Positions 1-11,989 of a stretch of 64,000 nucleotides of DNA are shown one piece after another (positions within the stretch are counted from its first letter, which is position 1; each line of letters opens with the position of its first letter). Location: positions 45,139,894 to 45,203,893 of the forward strand of contig JACMZG010001870.1 of the NCBI GenBank assembly GCA_018340805.1, read 5' to 3'. The translations under genes and the position numbers were made by a program. Origin of the DNA: Microvelia longipes (lineage: Eukaryota > Arthropoda > Insecta > Hemiptera > Veliidae). The notes beneath the pieces were generated by a model. That model had not been told where the DNA came from. It searched no databases and saw only the letters and a list, made by a program, of their open reading frames with translations.

Positions 1-74
1 GATGTCAAACATGATGGATGAAAACACAATGCTCTTCAAAACTGAACGGTATAAAAGTTATTCAGTTAGTAGAG

Positions 75-669
75 CAGTGGGTCTCAACCTTTGGTCTATT
101 ATCGCCGCCTTTTAGATTCTTAAATTTCCTATCCCACCTCTTATTATTTGTGGAGGAGGAAAATGTACACCTTTTCAAAGAGGAAAGTGAAATTCAAAAA
201 AAGATGTTAAAAAATATCAAAGAAAACCAATAAGATACACATTTTTCAATGAGGAAATTGTTCAAGAACATTAAAGAAATGCAATGAATTCTATATTCAG
301 ATTTAGGGGTCCTCGGTTACACTCTAAAAAGGTTAAATTATATGAAATATGGTGTCCCTTCCCAATTGGTGGTTAATCCCTCTCTTCGTCGCATGTGGAT
401 AACAAGAGGACCTTTTTAAGTTGCATTGTCACTATAAGAGCATTTATTTTTTTGATGCGAGCGCTGCAAGGACAATCAAATAAATAACTTTTTATCAAAT
501 GAAAAGCAATTTAAGTAGAATTTATGATCTACATATGTAATTATGTTTTTATCAATTATATTATGTAATAAATTGAAAATTATTAATTTATTTTTCTGTT
601 TCTACATCACCTCCTTCATTGCCCCCTTAGATCCTTTCATCAGACACTCAGTGTCATTGAGACTCACTG
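75..669. mobile_element. hAT-like non-autonomous DNA transposon
   Basis: The left end reads CAGTGGGTCTCAACC and the right end, reverse-complemented, CAGTGAGTCTCAATG. These are typical hAT-type terminal inverted repeats. The flanks are TAGTAGAG (67-74) and TTGTAGAG (670-677), an 8-bp target-site duplication with one mismatch, as expected for hAT. No transposase frame is visible inside, so it is non-autonomous. TIR and TSD are seen directly; the superfamily is inferred from them. Confidence 0.72.
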
Positions 670-677
670 TTGTAGAG

Positions 678-2543
678 CATTGTGTTTTCATTCATGATAT
701 TCTACATCCCTGAAGGTGTCTGCCACAGTGGAAGCAAAATGTGGAATTCTTAATCTTCATTAAGTTATAAACTTGTTCAGGTTTAGTTTCTCAAAAGGAA
801 TGCTAGCTTGATCTAATTAGGACATGAAGATATGTGGAGGTTCCTCTTTTCATTGATTGCGTAATGGACTAACTGCTAGTCCCTATCAGGAGTAGATAGT
901 GGTTAAATTGATAATGGCTAGTTATTGAATCAAATTTACTTCAGTTCAGGAATTAAAGTAATTTAGTAAGCTTTTTAAGGACGGTCTTTTGATAAAAAAT
1001 CTTGGATGTATCTTATCTATAATCATAGAGTCTTTAAACGCTGTCTTAACAGTACATCAAGCAACACCTTCTAAAAGGTGTGGTGTGGAAGAATTGGTAC
1101 TCGACCCAAAACAACACATTGTTGTTAATATTTTCTTATAATAAATTAACTGTAAAACCCATTATAAATTATATAAATAAAAATTTAATTAGTTTCACAA
1201 TAATTTTTGGATTTTTTTGGAAATCTGGGGTTTAAACTATTCACCCCACTTATACAGTACTATATAGTATTATATTCGTAAAGTGTACACAACAGTTTTA
1301 TTCTTGTCAATTTTCCTATTGATTTAACATATGAACTCGTGAAACATCAAACTGTTGGACTCAGTAAAATGAGGTGTTGGGAACAAGAATAGCCTAAATT
1401 GTTAAAAGTCAAGCATAAGATCTAGTGGATTTTATATTGATGGATATATATATGGATTTTATACCATAGTCAAGTAAATAAAGGACTATTCACAAATAAA
1501 TGTTAACCAATATAATGATGACCAAACTGACTTTCGTGCCTACAAACAAGAGAAAAGTATGATTGAAAAATACAAAAAATAAAAAAACAATTAAAGAAAT
1601 AGACAAAAATAAAATTACAAAAATTGTAAATTACGAATAGTGTATCTATTAACACTTTATTTATTTGTTTTGTTCTTCGTATTTTTTAATTTCATCATTC
1701 TCCTGTTTGTAAGCCCTGATGATGACCTGTATCAGGTTAAAAGCCGATGTTGTCATGAATATATTGTTTTACATTTACATCCATTACATGACTTTTATTT
1801 ACATCCTAAATTATTACATTAATTCGGCAACAATATGTCGTTTTTACTTGAGGGAATTTTCATCAGCAAATAACACCTAATTTTAACTTTTTCACAACCA
1901 TTCATTACATCTATCATGTTATTCTAAGTAGTTTCATTACATTGTGCTGAACTAAATAGGAGGGCCCTGCTGGATAAAGTGAATGCAAGGTATGAAAAAT
2001 AAAATATTTGTGGTTTAGATTTATTTAAACCACATTCTTGTTCTAAATACCTAAAAAATTAGCCTAAAAAAATTACAAAAATATCTTTTAAATCTAAATA
2101 AAAAATTTACAACATTCATGCACAGACCAGAACTTTTCCTTCGTATAAAAATAAGCTAGTTTTTAATTAATAAATGAAGCAATTAAATTAACATTCAAAG
2201 GGATCTTACAATTAAAAATACTAAAATTGATAAGAAGAATTTGTACATACATTTACATAAAAATATAGTATACGAGAAAAAAATTGAAAGATTGAGACAA
2301 ATTATTTTAGGGGTAAAAAGTGGAATAGTATCAGCAGGATAAGTTACTTATTGAGGAATATCGATTGACGAAGAAATTCCTCTTTTAAAGAGACTTATAG
2401 ACAAAGTAACATGAAACCTACAGAATATTCAATCCATCATTAACTTGCTATACATCACTGAGATGCAAAACTAAATTACAACCACAGCTGATAAGGTACG
2501 AACCCAACACTTAAGACTGATATTATTAATAAGTTCATAGCAC
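678..2543. other. AT-rich non-coding stretch, nothing recognised
   Basis: No gene, RNA gene or clear repeat boundary is visible. Short frames here are not protein-like. Near 1710-1760 is a motif of the kind GATGATGACCTG...AGGTTNAAAGC, whose counterparts recur near 7210, 35040, 62935 and 63865. Confidence 0.5.
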
Positions 2544-2943
2544 TACAGTCTATCGTTTAGTTTAAAAATCTCCAAGGTCATAAGTATTTTGGGGATTGAC
2601 CAATCAGAGAACCGCTGCCAACCCCTCACTTAAAATAGAAAAAATCCCTACCACCATAACCACTGTAGGGAAAAAACCTTCTTCCCGGCAATCTTTCACT
2701 TTGTGGTTCTTCTTTTGTTTACATCGTTTGAAAACTACTTTCAAATTAATCTTAAAAATTATATTTTAAAATAAAACTACACAAAAGAAATGTAAAAAAA
2801 CATCGCCAAGAAAATACGGGTAAAATAACCTGATTTGTTTACATAGTTTTTTCCCGCTCCCTTCTTGCAGGGATTTTTTTTCTTAAGAATCGGCGGTGCC
2901 TAAACTGACCTGTCAAGATTTTTAAAGTAGTCAATAGACTGTA
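2544..2943. mobile_element. MITE with TA-flanked terminal inverted repeats
   Basis: Left end TACAGTCTATCG... and right end ...CAATAGACTGTA form inverted repeats of about 38 bp with a few mismatches. A second inverted block inside (ATCCCT / AGGGAT and CCGCTGCC / GGCGGTGCC) is placed symmetrically. If TA is the target, the element proper starts CAGTCTAT. There is no coding capacity. The 400-bp length and symmetry support a MITE; the superfamily is unknown. Confidence 0.7.
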
Positions 2944-3002
2944 TTTGATATTTTTACAGGATATAAGTATGATTTAGGATTTGGTCAGAGGATTGTCTAG
3001 AT

Positions 3003-4866
3003 CTGTGGTTCCCAACCATGATAACTAAGTGATCAGCAGAACATTCTTAGAAATGTTCTGTTGACTAATTTAATTTTTTACTTTTCCTCATTTATACCCT
3101 AGGTATATAGGAAAAGTATTGTGTTTGCAAAAGAAACTGGAATTATCTGTTCCAGGTGTTTTAGAGGCCTCCTGACTGGTTTTCACAAAGTTTCTGTCTG
3201 TATGTGAGTGTGTGTGTTTGTTATCATCGTGACTCCCAGTGTATTTCATGCTATAGAGTTAAACCTTTGTACAAAAATCACTACTGCTGTAGTTTTGCTA
3301 TGAAGTCATTAACCTCAATAATGACTCAGCAAAATTTCGAAAAATCATAAACGCGGAAAAATGATGCGATCTGATTGAGATTTGGCACGCATGTGGTTAT
3401 GTATAAGACTAACATATTTGTCAAGTTTCATCTCATTATCAGCATTAGTTTAATTTTTTATTGAATGACTTGTCTATGTTTTTTAAAAAATTGTAAATAA
3501 TCAGAAAATGATTCAATTGAGTTAAAAATTTACTTATTAAATTTAAATTAAAATTAAACCTTACTTATAAAATAAGTAAGGTTTTTACGGGCAACAACAA
3601 GGTTTCACAAAATTTTTACGGCAACACATTTTTGGACTCACATCACTTGTCCTCAGGTAGTAAATACAGCAGCCTCCCATCCAGGCATTGACCTCGCTCA
3701 GTACTGCTTAACTTTTATGATCCAACAAAACTCGTTGATATACGTCCCATATTGAAACCAATCTTAAAATACTTTTGTACGAAGAAAAGAGACACACTTG
3801 TACCAAATTTCAACTCAATCGGATTATTTTAATTTTTTTTAAAACCTATACATGTCATTCGATAAAAAATTGAACTAATGCTGATAACAAAATGAAACTT
3901 AACACATATGATGCGTGCCAAATCTCAAATCTATCAAAACATTGTTCTGCTTTTAAGAATATTCAAAATTTTTTGCTGAGTCATTATTTCAGGTTAATGA
4001 AGTCATAAAAAATTATTTTCCAGAGAGGACAACTAGACCTAAGATTGACTTTGGTACCAGACGGAATCCCAGTTTCGGATTTTTTTTGCAAACATAATAC
4101 TTTTCCTATACACGTACAGAATAATTGAGGAAAAGTAAAAACCCCTTATTGCATTCTCAGAAAATGTTGATCCATATTATACAACTTACATCTCACAGAC
4201 CATTTTATCTTTGAAATAGAATGGAACACTGTTAAATTTTTATTTAATATTTGAAAGTGAATACTGTAAGTACTTCCTCTTTAGATTTATTCTAAGATTA
4301 TATTGTGAACATAGTTTCCTTTTAATGGAAAACAACTAATATAGGCGAACTAGAGAAATTTTTGTATCCCTATTATTTATTTTCCAGAGCAATTTAAAAT
4401 ATTGGTCACTGGGGTAATAGCTCCCCACCCTATTCCTAAATTTCTTAGGAAAGCTTGCTCTAGGTAATATTGACACAGCCAGCGAATTCAATGCGCATAT
4501 TTCTATAGGTACGGCAGTGCAAATTAAGTCAAGATTACGATCAAAGCAGACAATTACAAAAGGATGACTTTTTTCTGATAACATTCAACAAAATTTTTGG
4601 ATAACTAAACAAAGACTGGGAATAATTAGAGATATTTGAAAAACATCCTTTATTTTTTTATTTCTTGCCCAGATTACTCGCTTCGACATTTAGGTCCTTA
4701 GCAGTAACATCCTTTATTAAAAGCTTATTAATTAAGATAATATAACATGAAAAACTATACTAACCCTACAATCATGCAGGGGTGAGGGGTTATCAACCAA
4801 GTGGCATCTGGCAAATTTAGAATAGTTTAAAGAGGTCCACGAGGTTCCATGGTTTGGAAATCCCTG
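3003..4866. mobile_element. hAT-like non-autonomous element hosting a nested repeat
   Basis: The left end CTGTGGTTCCCAACC and the right end (reverse complement CAGGGATTTCCAAACC) resemble hAT terminal repeats. The flanks GTCTAGAT (2995-3002) and ATCTAGAC (4867-4874) match at 6 of 8 bases, an eroded 8-bp TSD. The 5S-module repeat at 3079-4137 sits inside and is therefore younger. An 82-codon minus-strand frame at 4336-4584 is not recognisable as transposase. Confidence 0.55.
3079..4137. mobile_element. 5S-module repeat, foldback (head-to-head) copy
   Basis: Left arm (+): the 36-bp terminus CTTTTCCT...AGGAAAAG at 3081-3116, then the conserved middle with GACTCAGCAAAATTT and TTTGGCACGCATG. The right arm (3634-4137) is a diverged inverted copy that also carries the 5S-like block (3668-3724) and one GGAC...GTCC hairpin (3634-3652). 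The two arms make a palindrome of about 1 kb. A short palindrome CCTTACTTAT/ATAAGTAAGG lies near the centre (3561-3583). Confidence 0.75.
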
Positions 4867-4961
4867 ATCTAGACAAAGCAGACTATCAAAACTTTTAAAC
4901 TACAGGAAGAAAGTAAATATTTTCTTTTATTATTTTTAGTATTAGTCTCCATTGTTTTATG

Positions 4962-5061
4962 CTTTTTATTTTTCAGACACAGGACGGGACGGAATAAAGG
5001 TGAAATATCGTTTTGATGTAGTTTTATTCCGTCCCATCCTGTGTCCGAAAAAAATAAAAAG
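4962..5061. repeat. Near-perfect 100-bp foldback
   Basis: Arms 4962-4998 and 5023-5061 pair almost completely: a T/A-rich base, then GACACAGGAC / GTCCCATCCTGTGTC and GGAATAAA / TTTATTCC, around a loop of about 24 nt. It could be a tiny MITE or a hairpin RNA precursor; nothing decides between these. Confidence 0.7.
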
Positions 5062-5286
5062 TATTTTCTTTTATTTGTTTGAAGAAACTATTTCTTATTC
5101 CTACAAATTTACCATTCAGGTTGTTCTTACCTTTCCTCACTCTTTAATGACAGCAACAGGTAGGAACCTGTTGCTTACCACACCTTACCAGGACAATTAT
5201 CAAGTGCTATAATGCAATGACAATTATTTAAAGCAACATCCACTATGTGCCACTCAAAGTTAGTAAAATAGATACTGTCCTGACCA

Positions 5287-5298
5287 GGATTCGAACCC
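5287..5298 (-). other. tRNA box-B-like sequence
   Basis: On the minus strand this reads GGGTTCGAATCC, a perfect RNA polymerase III box B. No cloverleaf could be built around it, so it is probably a relic of a tRNA-derived SINE. Confidence 0.3.
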
Positions 5299-5578
5299 AG
5301 ACCAAAACAGGCATTGTTACTTAGCATTTGATAATATGAAACAAATCAATTTACCTATAAGAAAGACTTATTTCTCATTTTTACAAGTATCAGACATTGA
5401 TATCTTACTAAAAGATTAACAAAGTAAATTATTATCAATAAAATAATTAAAACTTAATCTTTTTATTCTCAAAGAACTTAATGTCTGTATACAATTTGTA
5501 AGTTTCATAGTTAAGTGTTTAAAGAATATAATAAAGAAAAGAAAGTCATCTTTGAAGTTTTAAAAGGAATCATCATTA

Positions 5579-5584
5579 TTTATT
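5579..5584 (-). promoter_or_regulatory. Candidate poly(A) signal of the homeobox gene
   Basis: AATAAA on the minus strand, about 300 bp past the homeobox stop codon. AATAAA is frequent by chance in such AT-rich sequence, so this is only a candidate 3' end. Confidence 0.3.
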
Positions 5585-5886
5585 CATAAACTTCATAGTA
5601 AGTTTCAAAATAGACATTGCTTTTTCACACTTGTTAGTCTCCAAAGAAAAAAAAATCTTTGAATGAACTTGAAAGTTCTGCTTCAACTATAAAAATGTTT
5701 TGTATACTAATTTGTTTAAGCTTTTGTGAAAAATGATTCAAAATTGCATCAAGGATTAGATTGCCACGCTATTTGTAAACATAATCTTAGTACCAGTTTT
5801 GAAGAATTTACACTTTCCGTCATTATTGGACTAAGTTTTAGTCATTTCAAATTGGTTAGAGAGCCTTATTAAATTTAACTTTGTAT

Positions 5887-6125
5887 TCACGAGACGTGTG
5901 TTGGAGTCGATAATGGCGGATGTAGAGGCGGTGGTGGTACGGATTGTGTATGTGGCAACACAGTTTGTTGTGGCAGCACTGCTTGCTGTGTCAGCACTGT
6001 CTGCTGATGTGGTAACACTGTAGGAGATGTAGAAGGAGTCACAGCCAAACTCTCTGAGGACTCAGAACCATCCATGGAGGAGTGTTCTTCAGCAGAACTG
6101 ATACCAGCTCCAACTGATGGCAAAC
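5887..6125 (-). CDS. Homeobox gene, last coding exon (low-complexity C-terminal tail)
   Basis: This is the terminal coding exon of the homeobox gene whose homeodomain helix-3 exon is 6912-7077. The acceptor is seen as ttattgcag followed by GTTTGCC at 6125. Joined to the upstream donor, the phase-1 junction makes a glycine codon and keeps the frame. The exon then encodes 78 residues and ends in TGA at 5887-5889. The tail is rich in Ser, Pro, Thr and Gln, with a repeated pattern (TVLPHQQ, AVLPQQ, TVLPH) and then PPPPLHPPL. Such tails are typical of unstructured regions in ANTP-class transcription factors. The downstream 3' UTR is not delimited. Frame, splice phase and orientation agree with the upstream exon; expression is not shown. 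Confidence 0.85.
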
Positions 6126-6341
6126 CTGCAATAATTTAACCAAAGGTTACAGACCACACAAAAGGGCTTTAGGTTCAAAACTTTATTATTGCTCCAGTTT
6201 AAACTAAGATCACAAATATGTATGAACGTGCCAATATAGCTGCTAGATTTTATAGTGTTTTTTCATCTCTATCAACTTATTCAGGTGCAAAAACACTTAA
6301 TAATTAAAAACTATTTAATAGATGAAGAAAAGCACTAACAT

Positions 6342-6495
6342 TATAGTATGACACACGGTTAAAATTAGTTGACAGTGTGGGAAAATAATGTTGAAAAACC
6401 AATGAGGTTGGCCTGATATGAAATTCTGGTGTGATTTGACATCCAGAACTATCCTCATTGGGTCCCTCACATTATTTTCCCACGCTGTCAATATA
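6342..6495. mobile_element. Degenerate GACACACGG-family MITE in homeobox intron
   Basis: It starts TATAGTATGACACACGG and has the family core GTGGGAAAATAATG...CATTATTTTCCCACGCTGTCAA. The right terminus is eroded. Better-preserved relatives are at 62478-62655 and 49885-50728. It lies in the intron between the two homeobox exons. Confidence 0.65.
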
Positions 6496-6738
6496 ACTAT
6501 ATTCAGCTTTATTGTAATATAGCTGAAAATTAAAAAAAAAAAACTTAATAATAACTCTTCAAGGGATTCCTACTACTTTCATTTAATATTCATAAGCAAT
6601 TTTTTGAAATTTCATAAAATATAACGGTATCGCATAGGTAATTGTTTATCAAGGCTGTCTGAGCCCTAAAAAATTGGATAGGGGATGCCTCAGAACTTTT
6701 CCTCATAAATATGTATGTATATTTTAGGGCATGACCTA

Positions 6739-6887
<149 letters not shown>

Positions 6888-6911
6888 AACCAATTTAGTT
6901 TATGAATATAC

Positions 6912-7077
6912 CCATTTTTTTGTCCTGGGGATTGGATAGTGGTGGAGGAGGGGTAGATACATCGGAAGGAGTAGCTGTGCCACTAGGTTTACCATCTGAC
7001 TCAGCTGTACCACTCGTACTACTACTGCTATCATGCTTCTTCCATTTCGTCCTTCGATTTTGAAACCATATTTTAAC
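6912..7077 (-). CDS. ANTP-class (NK-like) homeobox gene, helix-3 exon
   Basis: The exon encodes the second half of homeodomain recognition helix 3, VKIWFQNRRTKWKK, i.e. residues 45-58, with the invariant W48, F49, N51 and R53 and with Q50, which sets the TAAT-type specificity of this class. It starts directly after the acceptor ttttcag (AG at 7079-7078), which is the widely conserved homeobox intron position between residues 44 and 45. It then encodes HD and a Ser/Thr/Gly/Pro-rich linker. It ends at a phase-1 donor, ATGG followed by gtatat. R-T-K-W-K-K at 53-58 points to the NK group (NK1 or NK7 fit best from memory), but the half domain does not settle the family. The exon coding residues 1-44 was not found in the window. 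The product would be a nuclear DNA-binding developmental regulator. Confidence 0.92.
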
Positions 7078-7099
7078 CTGAAACATATAGTAACAGTGT

Positions 7100-9205
7100 T
7101 ATTTTTATTGCATAACCTACAATAAAACGCAGGTACATAATAATATAAAACGTAGGTACATAAAAATATAAAAAGAATTCTCCCAACAGAAAAACATAAA
7201 TTTAACAGTAAAGCGCTTTCAACCTAATTAGAGGCCATCCTCAGCCTAAAAAAATACGATAAATCAAATAAATAATATATCACCAAATTATCAAAAATAG
7301 CAACATAAAAATCATAGTGTGGAGCAAATAATGTTTAATTCAGCTCCAATATAAATCAACAAATAAATAAATGACGATACCAGATGATAAGATAAAAAAA
7401 AATGAATAAAATAAATAAATAGTAATAAGATATATAAATAAATAAATAAAAATCAATTGTAATGAGATATAATAATGAATAAAATAAATAAATAGTAATA
7501 AGATATATTAATAAATAACATAAATCACATAATAATAAATAAAATAAATAAATTATACACTTTTTACAACTAAGAGCATATTGTTTTTATATTCTGTTTT
7601 ATTACTTTATTTCAATTTATTATTATATTTTTAATTTACTTTATCTTCTTTAACAATCATATCAAAACGCACATTTCAATTAATTCGCTTTGCACTCAAA
7701 CATATAATTTAATTAAATCAACAAAGCAATTAGAATCAAACATAAAAACTGTGTAATATTAATTGTCAGTTGTCAGTCAATAAAATTTTATTTTAACATC
7801 CTGCAAAAATTACTTCTGAGTTCACTTTATAGTTATTTCATTTTAATTTATCTCTTTTCATTTAACGGATGTCACTTTTCCTTTCATATTTTTTTTTCTT
7901 TTCCTTTAAATATTTATAAATATTTTACATTAACTTACACCTTAATTTATTTTTTTTATTATTATTTGTCTTTTTATTGCTTTTTTTAATAAACTATGAC
8001 ATTCTCATCAAAAAAATACCGTTGTTTGTTTTTCAAAATTATTTTATAAAAAAAATATATTTAGAAAACTAAAAATGAAAAAAAAGTTACGTACAAAATA
8101 AATTTAAAAATAAAACAAATTTAAAAAAAAACGGTCAAAGCATTTTATTATAATTAAGATTTATTTTTATAAGCAATTAAAAAAATAAAAGTCTTTATAA
8201 AAAAATAAATAAAAGATTAATTAAAAGAATATTAATCAATACTTTTTTCTTTTTTTAACTGTACCTATTAGGTAATGAAATCATAAAATACAATCATAAT
8301 AATAGAATATTTTCCAGTATAAAATAAATTAATAAAACAAATATATACAATGTCAACTCAAAATAAAAAATGAAAGAAATGTAAAGAAAAAAAAAACAGC
8401 ATTCAGTCAAAAACCAACAAACACAAAGATAGGGGAGTTCTTGGTGACAACTAAAGGCACAAAAAACATCAAAATAATATAATAATTTAATAAAAACATA
8501 CGATTTTTCAATATTAAAATAGTGTTTATTATTTTTTTATATAAAAATCTGGTTTAAGGATATATTAAATTTAATAATATTGTAAAAGTACTAAAGTACA
8601 AACAAGCTTTGCATGTTAGGAGATTTTAAAAGTTAGTGACATCTCTTATAAATATTATTTAAAATAAGTAAGGGTTTAATAGTCAACTCAGAGGTGTATT
8701 TGTAATAGTGAATTTAAAAAAAGTACTAGGTAAGATAAATATAAATTATAATTCAAATTATAATTTGAAATTATAATTCAAGTTATCAAAATCAAATTAT
8801 AAACCTAAAAATTAAACAAAAAAAAATTATTACAAGGTTCATTTTCTGCGACAAAAATAATTAGATAATTCAATCAAAATATTTTTTAAAAAAGTGTTTG
8901 AATATTATCCTATTTAGTGAATAAATTTAAAGGGTGGGAGGGATAAGGTTGACAAAGATAGAAATTGAGATTATACGATATAAACCACATTGGGAGAGCC
9001 TTGGGGGGACCCTCATCAAACCCAATCCTTCTAGTATTAATTAATTCTCTACATTCGCATTCTCCCTTAACATTCGAATCCCCTAGTTAGCCCCCCCCCC
9101 ATTCCTATTAGAAGGGTTTAATTCTACCGTTTATACACTAAAAGTTGAGCTACAACTTTCCTACAGGAATCAAAATTTCAAGTTTTCGGGAAACACTGAT
9201 TTTCT
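7100..9205. other. AT-rich intronic DNA with loose AAATA tandem repeats
   Basis: No gene visible. At 7388-7560 a degenerate unit of roughly 75 bp rich in AATAAATAAATAGTAATAAGATATA recurs about three times. A short palindromic stretch (AATTATAATT repeats) lies near 8750-8790. A run of C lies near 9091. Confidence 0.5.
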
Positions 9206-9209
9206 GTGA

Positions 9210-10066
9210 AGGATGATTATACTCAACGTTTATAGCACACATTAATTCAACGCTTAACACATACAGACATAACCTTTCACTCACACTTAAACATAATCAT
9301 TAGCTTATTTATTCAACGCTTAACACACACAAACATAACCTTTAACTCATTAATGCAACGCTTAACTCACAGACATAACCATTCACTCATTTGTTCAACG
9401 CTTAATACACACAGACATAACCTATAACTTATTCCTTCAACGCTTAACAAACATAAATACATAACCTTTCACTTATTTATTTAACGCTGAACACACTCAG
9501 ACAGTCAGACATAACCGATCACTCATTCATTCAAAGCTTAACACACTTATACATAACTATTCATTCATTCATTCAACGCTTAATACACACAGAAATAACC
9601 AATAACTTATTCCTTCATCGTTTAACAAACACAAACATAAAAACATAACCGTTCACTCATTCCTTCAACGCTTAACCCACAAAGACATAACCTTTCACTC
9701 ATTTATTCAACACTTAACACACACACATAACCGTTCACTCATTCATTCAACGCTTAACACACTCATACATAACCATTCACTCATTCATTCAACGCTTAAC
9801 ACACTCATACATAACCATTCACTCATTCATTCAACGCTTAACCGTTCACTTAAAACATAACCGTTCACTCATTCCTTCAACGCTTAACCCACAAAGACAT
9901 AACCTTTCACTCATTCATTCAACGCTTAACACACTCATACATAACCAATCACTCATTCATTCAACGCTTAACCCAAAAGACATAACCTTTCACTCATTCA
10001 TTCAACCTTAACACACTCATACATAACATCACTCATTCATTCAACGCTTAACACACTAATACATAA
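9210..10066. repeat. 42-bp minisatellite, about 20 units
   Basis: The unit contains ATTCAACGCTTAACACAC, then ACATAACCATTCACTCATTC. The spacing between successive CGCTTA blocks at 9751, 9793 and 9835 is exactly 42 bp. Units are diverged at the left and more uniform at the right, as is usual for an array growing from one end. The array is broken at its right end by the LINE at 10067-11534. Confidence 0.92.
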
Positions 10067-11534
10067 ATGGTGCATTTTGCCCAATGATAACATATGCAGC
10101 ACCAGTGTGGATAGATGGACTGAAATCTAAAATAAATCAAAAAATTGTCAAATCATGTCAGCGATTAATTATATTAAGGATGTTAAAGGGTTACAGAACA
10201 ATCTCCTACAATGCTGCTTGCGTTCTGGCTAATACACTTCCAATCTATGAAAAAATAAATCAAGAATCTGACCGCTACAACATAATAGCTGGAAAACATG
10301 TGATTGGATAGACAGCACCAAGTATGAACATCCAGTCAATTATACACATTGGACTCATCCAGCTCATCAAGTAGAGTGTTTAATAACAGAAGATATGGAT
10401 GATTCAAACTTTACTATGGCTATCTATTCAGGTGTGGGATGTGCGTTTACAGCACTCTCTTCTAACAACACGACGACTGACTGCATGTTCCGATTACACT
10501 CATACTGTTCTAACTATCAAGCTGAACAGGTAGCCATAGTTAAAGCTCTTGAATGGATAACACAGCAACAAGACAGAAGTAACATGTATATTATTAGAAC
10601 AGACAGCAGATCACCCTGGACACACTGAACAATACTAAAAAACCATTCCCCATTAATAGTCAAAATAAGAGCTTTAGCTGGAGAGATTTCAAAGCTCATT
10701 CAGGAATTAAATATAATGAGAAAGCTGATTCATTAGCAAAAAATGCCAGTGAAGACGATTCACTTCCATTCAGCTACAATTACTACCCGAAATCGTACTT
10801 ATTAAAAGCATTGAATGGCCGAAGCTTCATCACGTGGAATCAGAAGTGGATAAATTCAGAAAGTGGCCAAATTACAAAATTATTTTTTCCTTCAATCAAG
10901 AAAAGACAAAAGTTTGGAGTATGGGATTACACGTATAAACTTACCATGTTCCTAACCGGACATGGTAAATTTAAGCATTACTTAAAACGATTTAACTTAA
11001 CCGAATCTAGCAATTGCGGTTGTGGAAACGACGAACAAACAGTAAACCACTTAATAAATTATTGTCCTCTACTAGATAGAGAAAGATCATTACTAATGCA
11101 GCAATCAATGACTCTGGCCTCTTCAACATTATCAGTTACTATCAAAAGACCTTAAAACACACTTTATTCAATTTATTGAGGCAATTGATTTAGATAAACT
11201 ATGACCAAAATAAAATTAATATATATATTTATATTAATTTACATTATATTAATATTATATTAATATAATATTATTATTTTTCATAAGATACAAATATATC
11301 GAACACAGGAAAAACACAAGACATTAAATTTAAAAGAAAATTATTGTTCAGAAGATTCAAAATTTTACTGTAGGAAGAAAAGAACAGCCGAAAAAAACGT
11401 TTCTCAAAAAGAACGAAGTAATGTTCAAATATCTATTGTTTTCAAAAAGCATGAAGTATTATATGAGACATGCTGATAATATACGGCCTTTTAGTAGGGT
11501 TACTACTAAAAGAAAAATTAAAAAAAAAAAAAAA
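10067..11534 (+). mobile_element. 5'-truncated R1/LOA-like LINE inserted in the minisatellite
   Basis: A non-LTR retrotransposon copy that retains only the end of its RT ORF, a 3' UTR and an A-rich tail of about 17 bases (to 11534). Flanks ACTAATACATAA (10055-10066) and ACTCATACATAA (11535-11546) form a 12-bp TSD with one mismatch, and the minisatellite resumes after the tail. 5' truncation, A-tail and TSD are hallmarks of target-primed reverse transcription. Because the target is itself repetitive, the TSD is weaker evidence than usual. Confidence 0.85.
10084..11152 (+). pseudogene. Broken RT C-terminus, RNase H and zinc-knuckle region
   Basis: Three frames hold pieces of one ORF. 10084-10311 has the RT-thumb-like block YAAPVW...SCQRL...YRTISYNAACVLA. 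10395-10628 has RNase H features: VGCAF, then AEQVAIVKALEWI with the catalytic-type Glu, and IIRTDSRS with the Asp. 10811-11152 has the C-terminal block WNQKW...FLTGHGKF and a Cys-His knuckle (CGCG...HLINYC). RNase H after the RT is known in the I, R1, LOA and Outcast groups. Frameshifts or stops near 10312-10395 and 10628 kill it. The thumb pattern looks most R1/LOA-like, but the clade is a judgement without alignment. Confidence 0.85.
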
Positions 11535-11590
11535 ACTCATACATAATCATTCACTCATTCATTCAACGCTTAACCATTCATTCAGAACTT
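11535..11590. repeat. Remainder of the 42-bp minisatellite
   Basis: About one and a half units (ACTCATACATAATC...ATTCAACGCTTAACC) continue the array beyond the LINE tail. Confidence 0.85.
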
Positions 11591-11989
11591 ACCATTGTCA
11601 CAAACTTTCACGATCATAGATATCTAGACGTTACTACAATTGTACATGATATTTAATAAACTATTAAATGGGCATTTAGCCTTATAAAAGAGTTGGGTCC
11701 TTCTGACATCCAAACGTTCTGCTTGACATGTTCTGTCATCTTAGGCTCTTGGGCAGAGAAGAGAACATTGAGAAGCTTCTACCTTATGTTAGAGACAAAG
11801 TTTTAAAGTGCGAATAGAAGGTCGGTTATTGGGTGCGAATAGAAAACAAGCGTTAGAACCAACCAGTCAGGTACTTCTAACAATAGTCTTAAGAATTGCT
11901 CTATACTCTCTGGCCCTAACTTATTAACAAAAGATACCTTGAAAACGTTGGAATAATAAATGTATAGCCGAGACAGAGTGTGTAATAAT

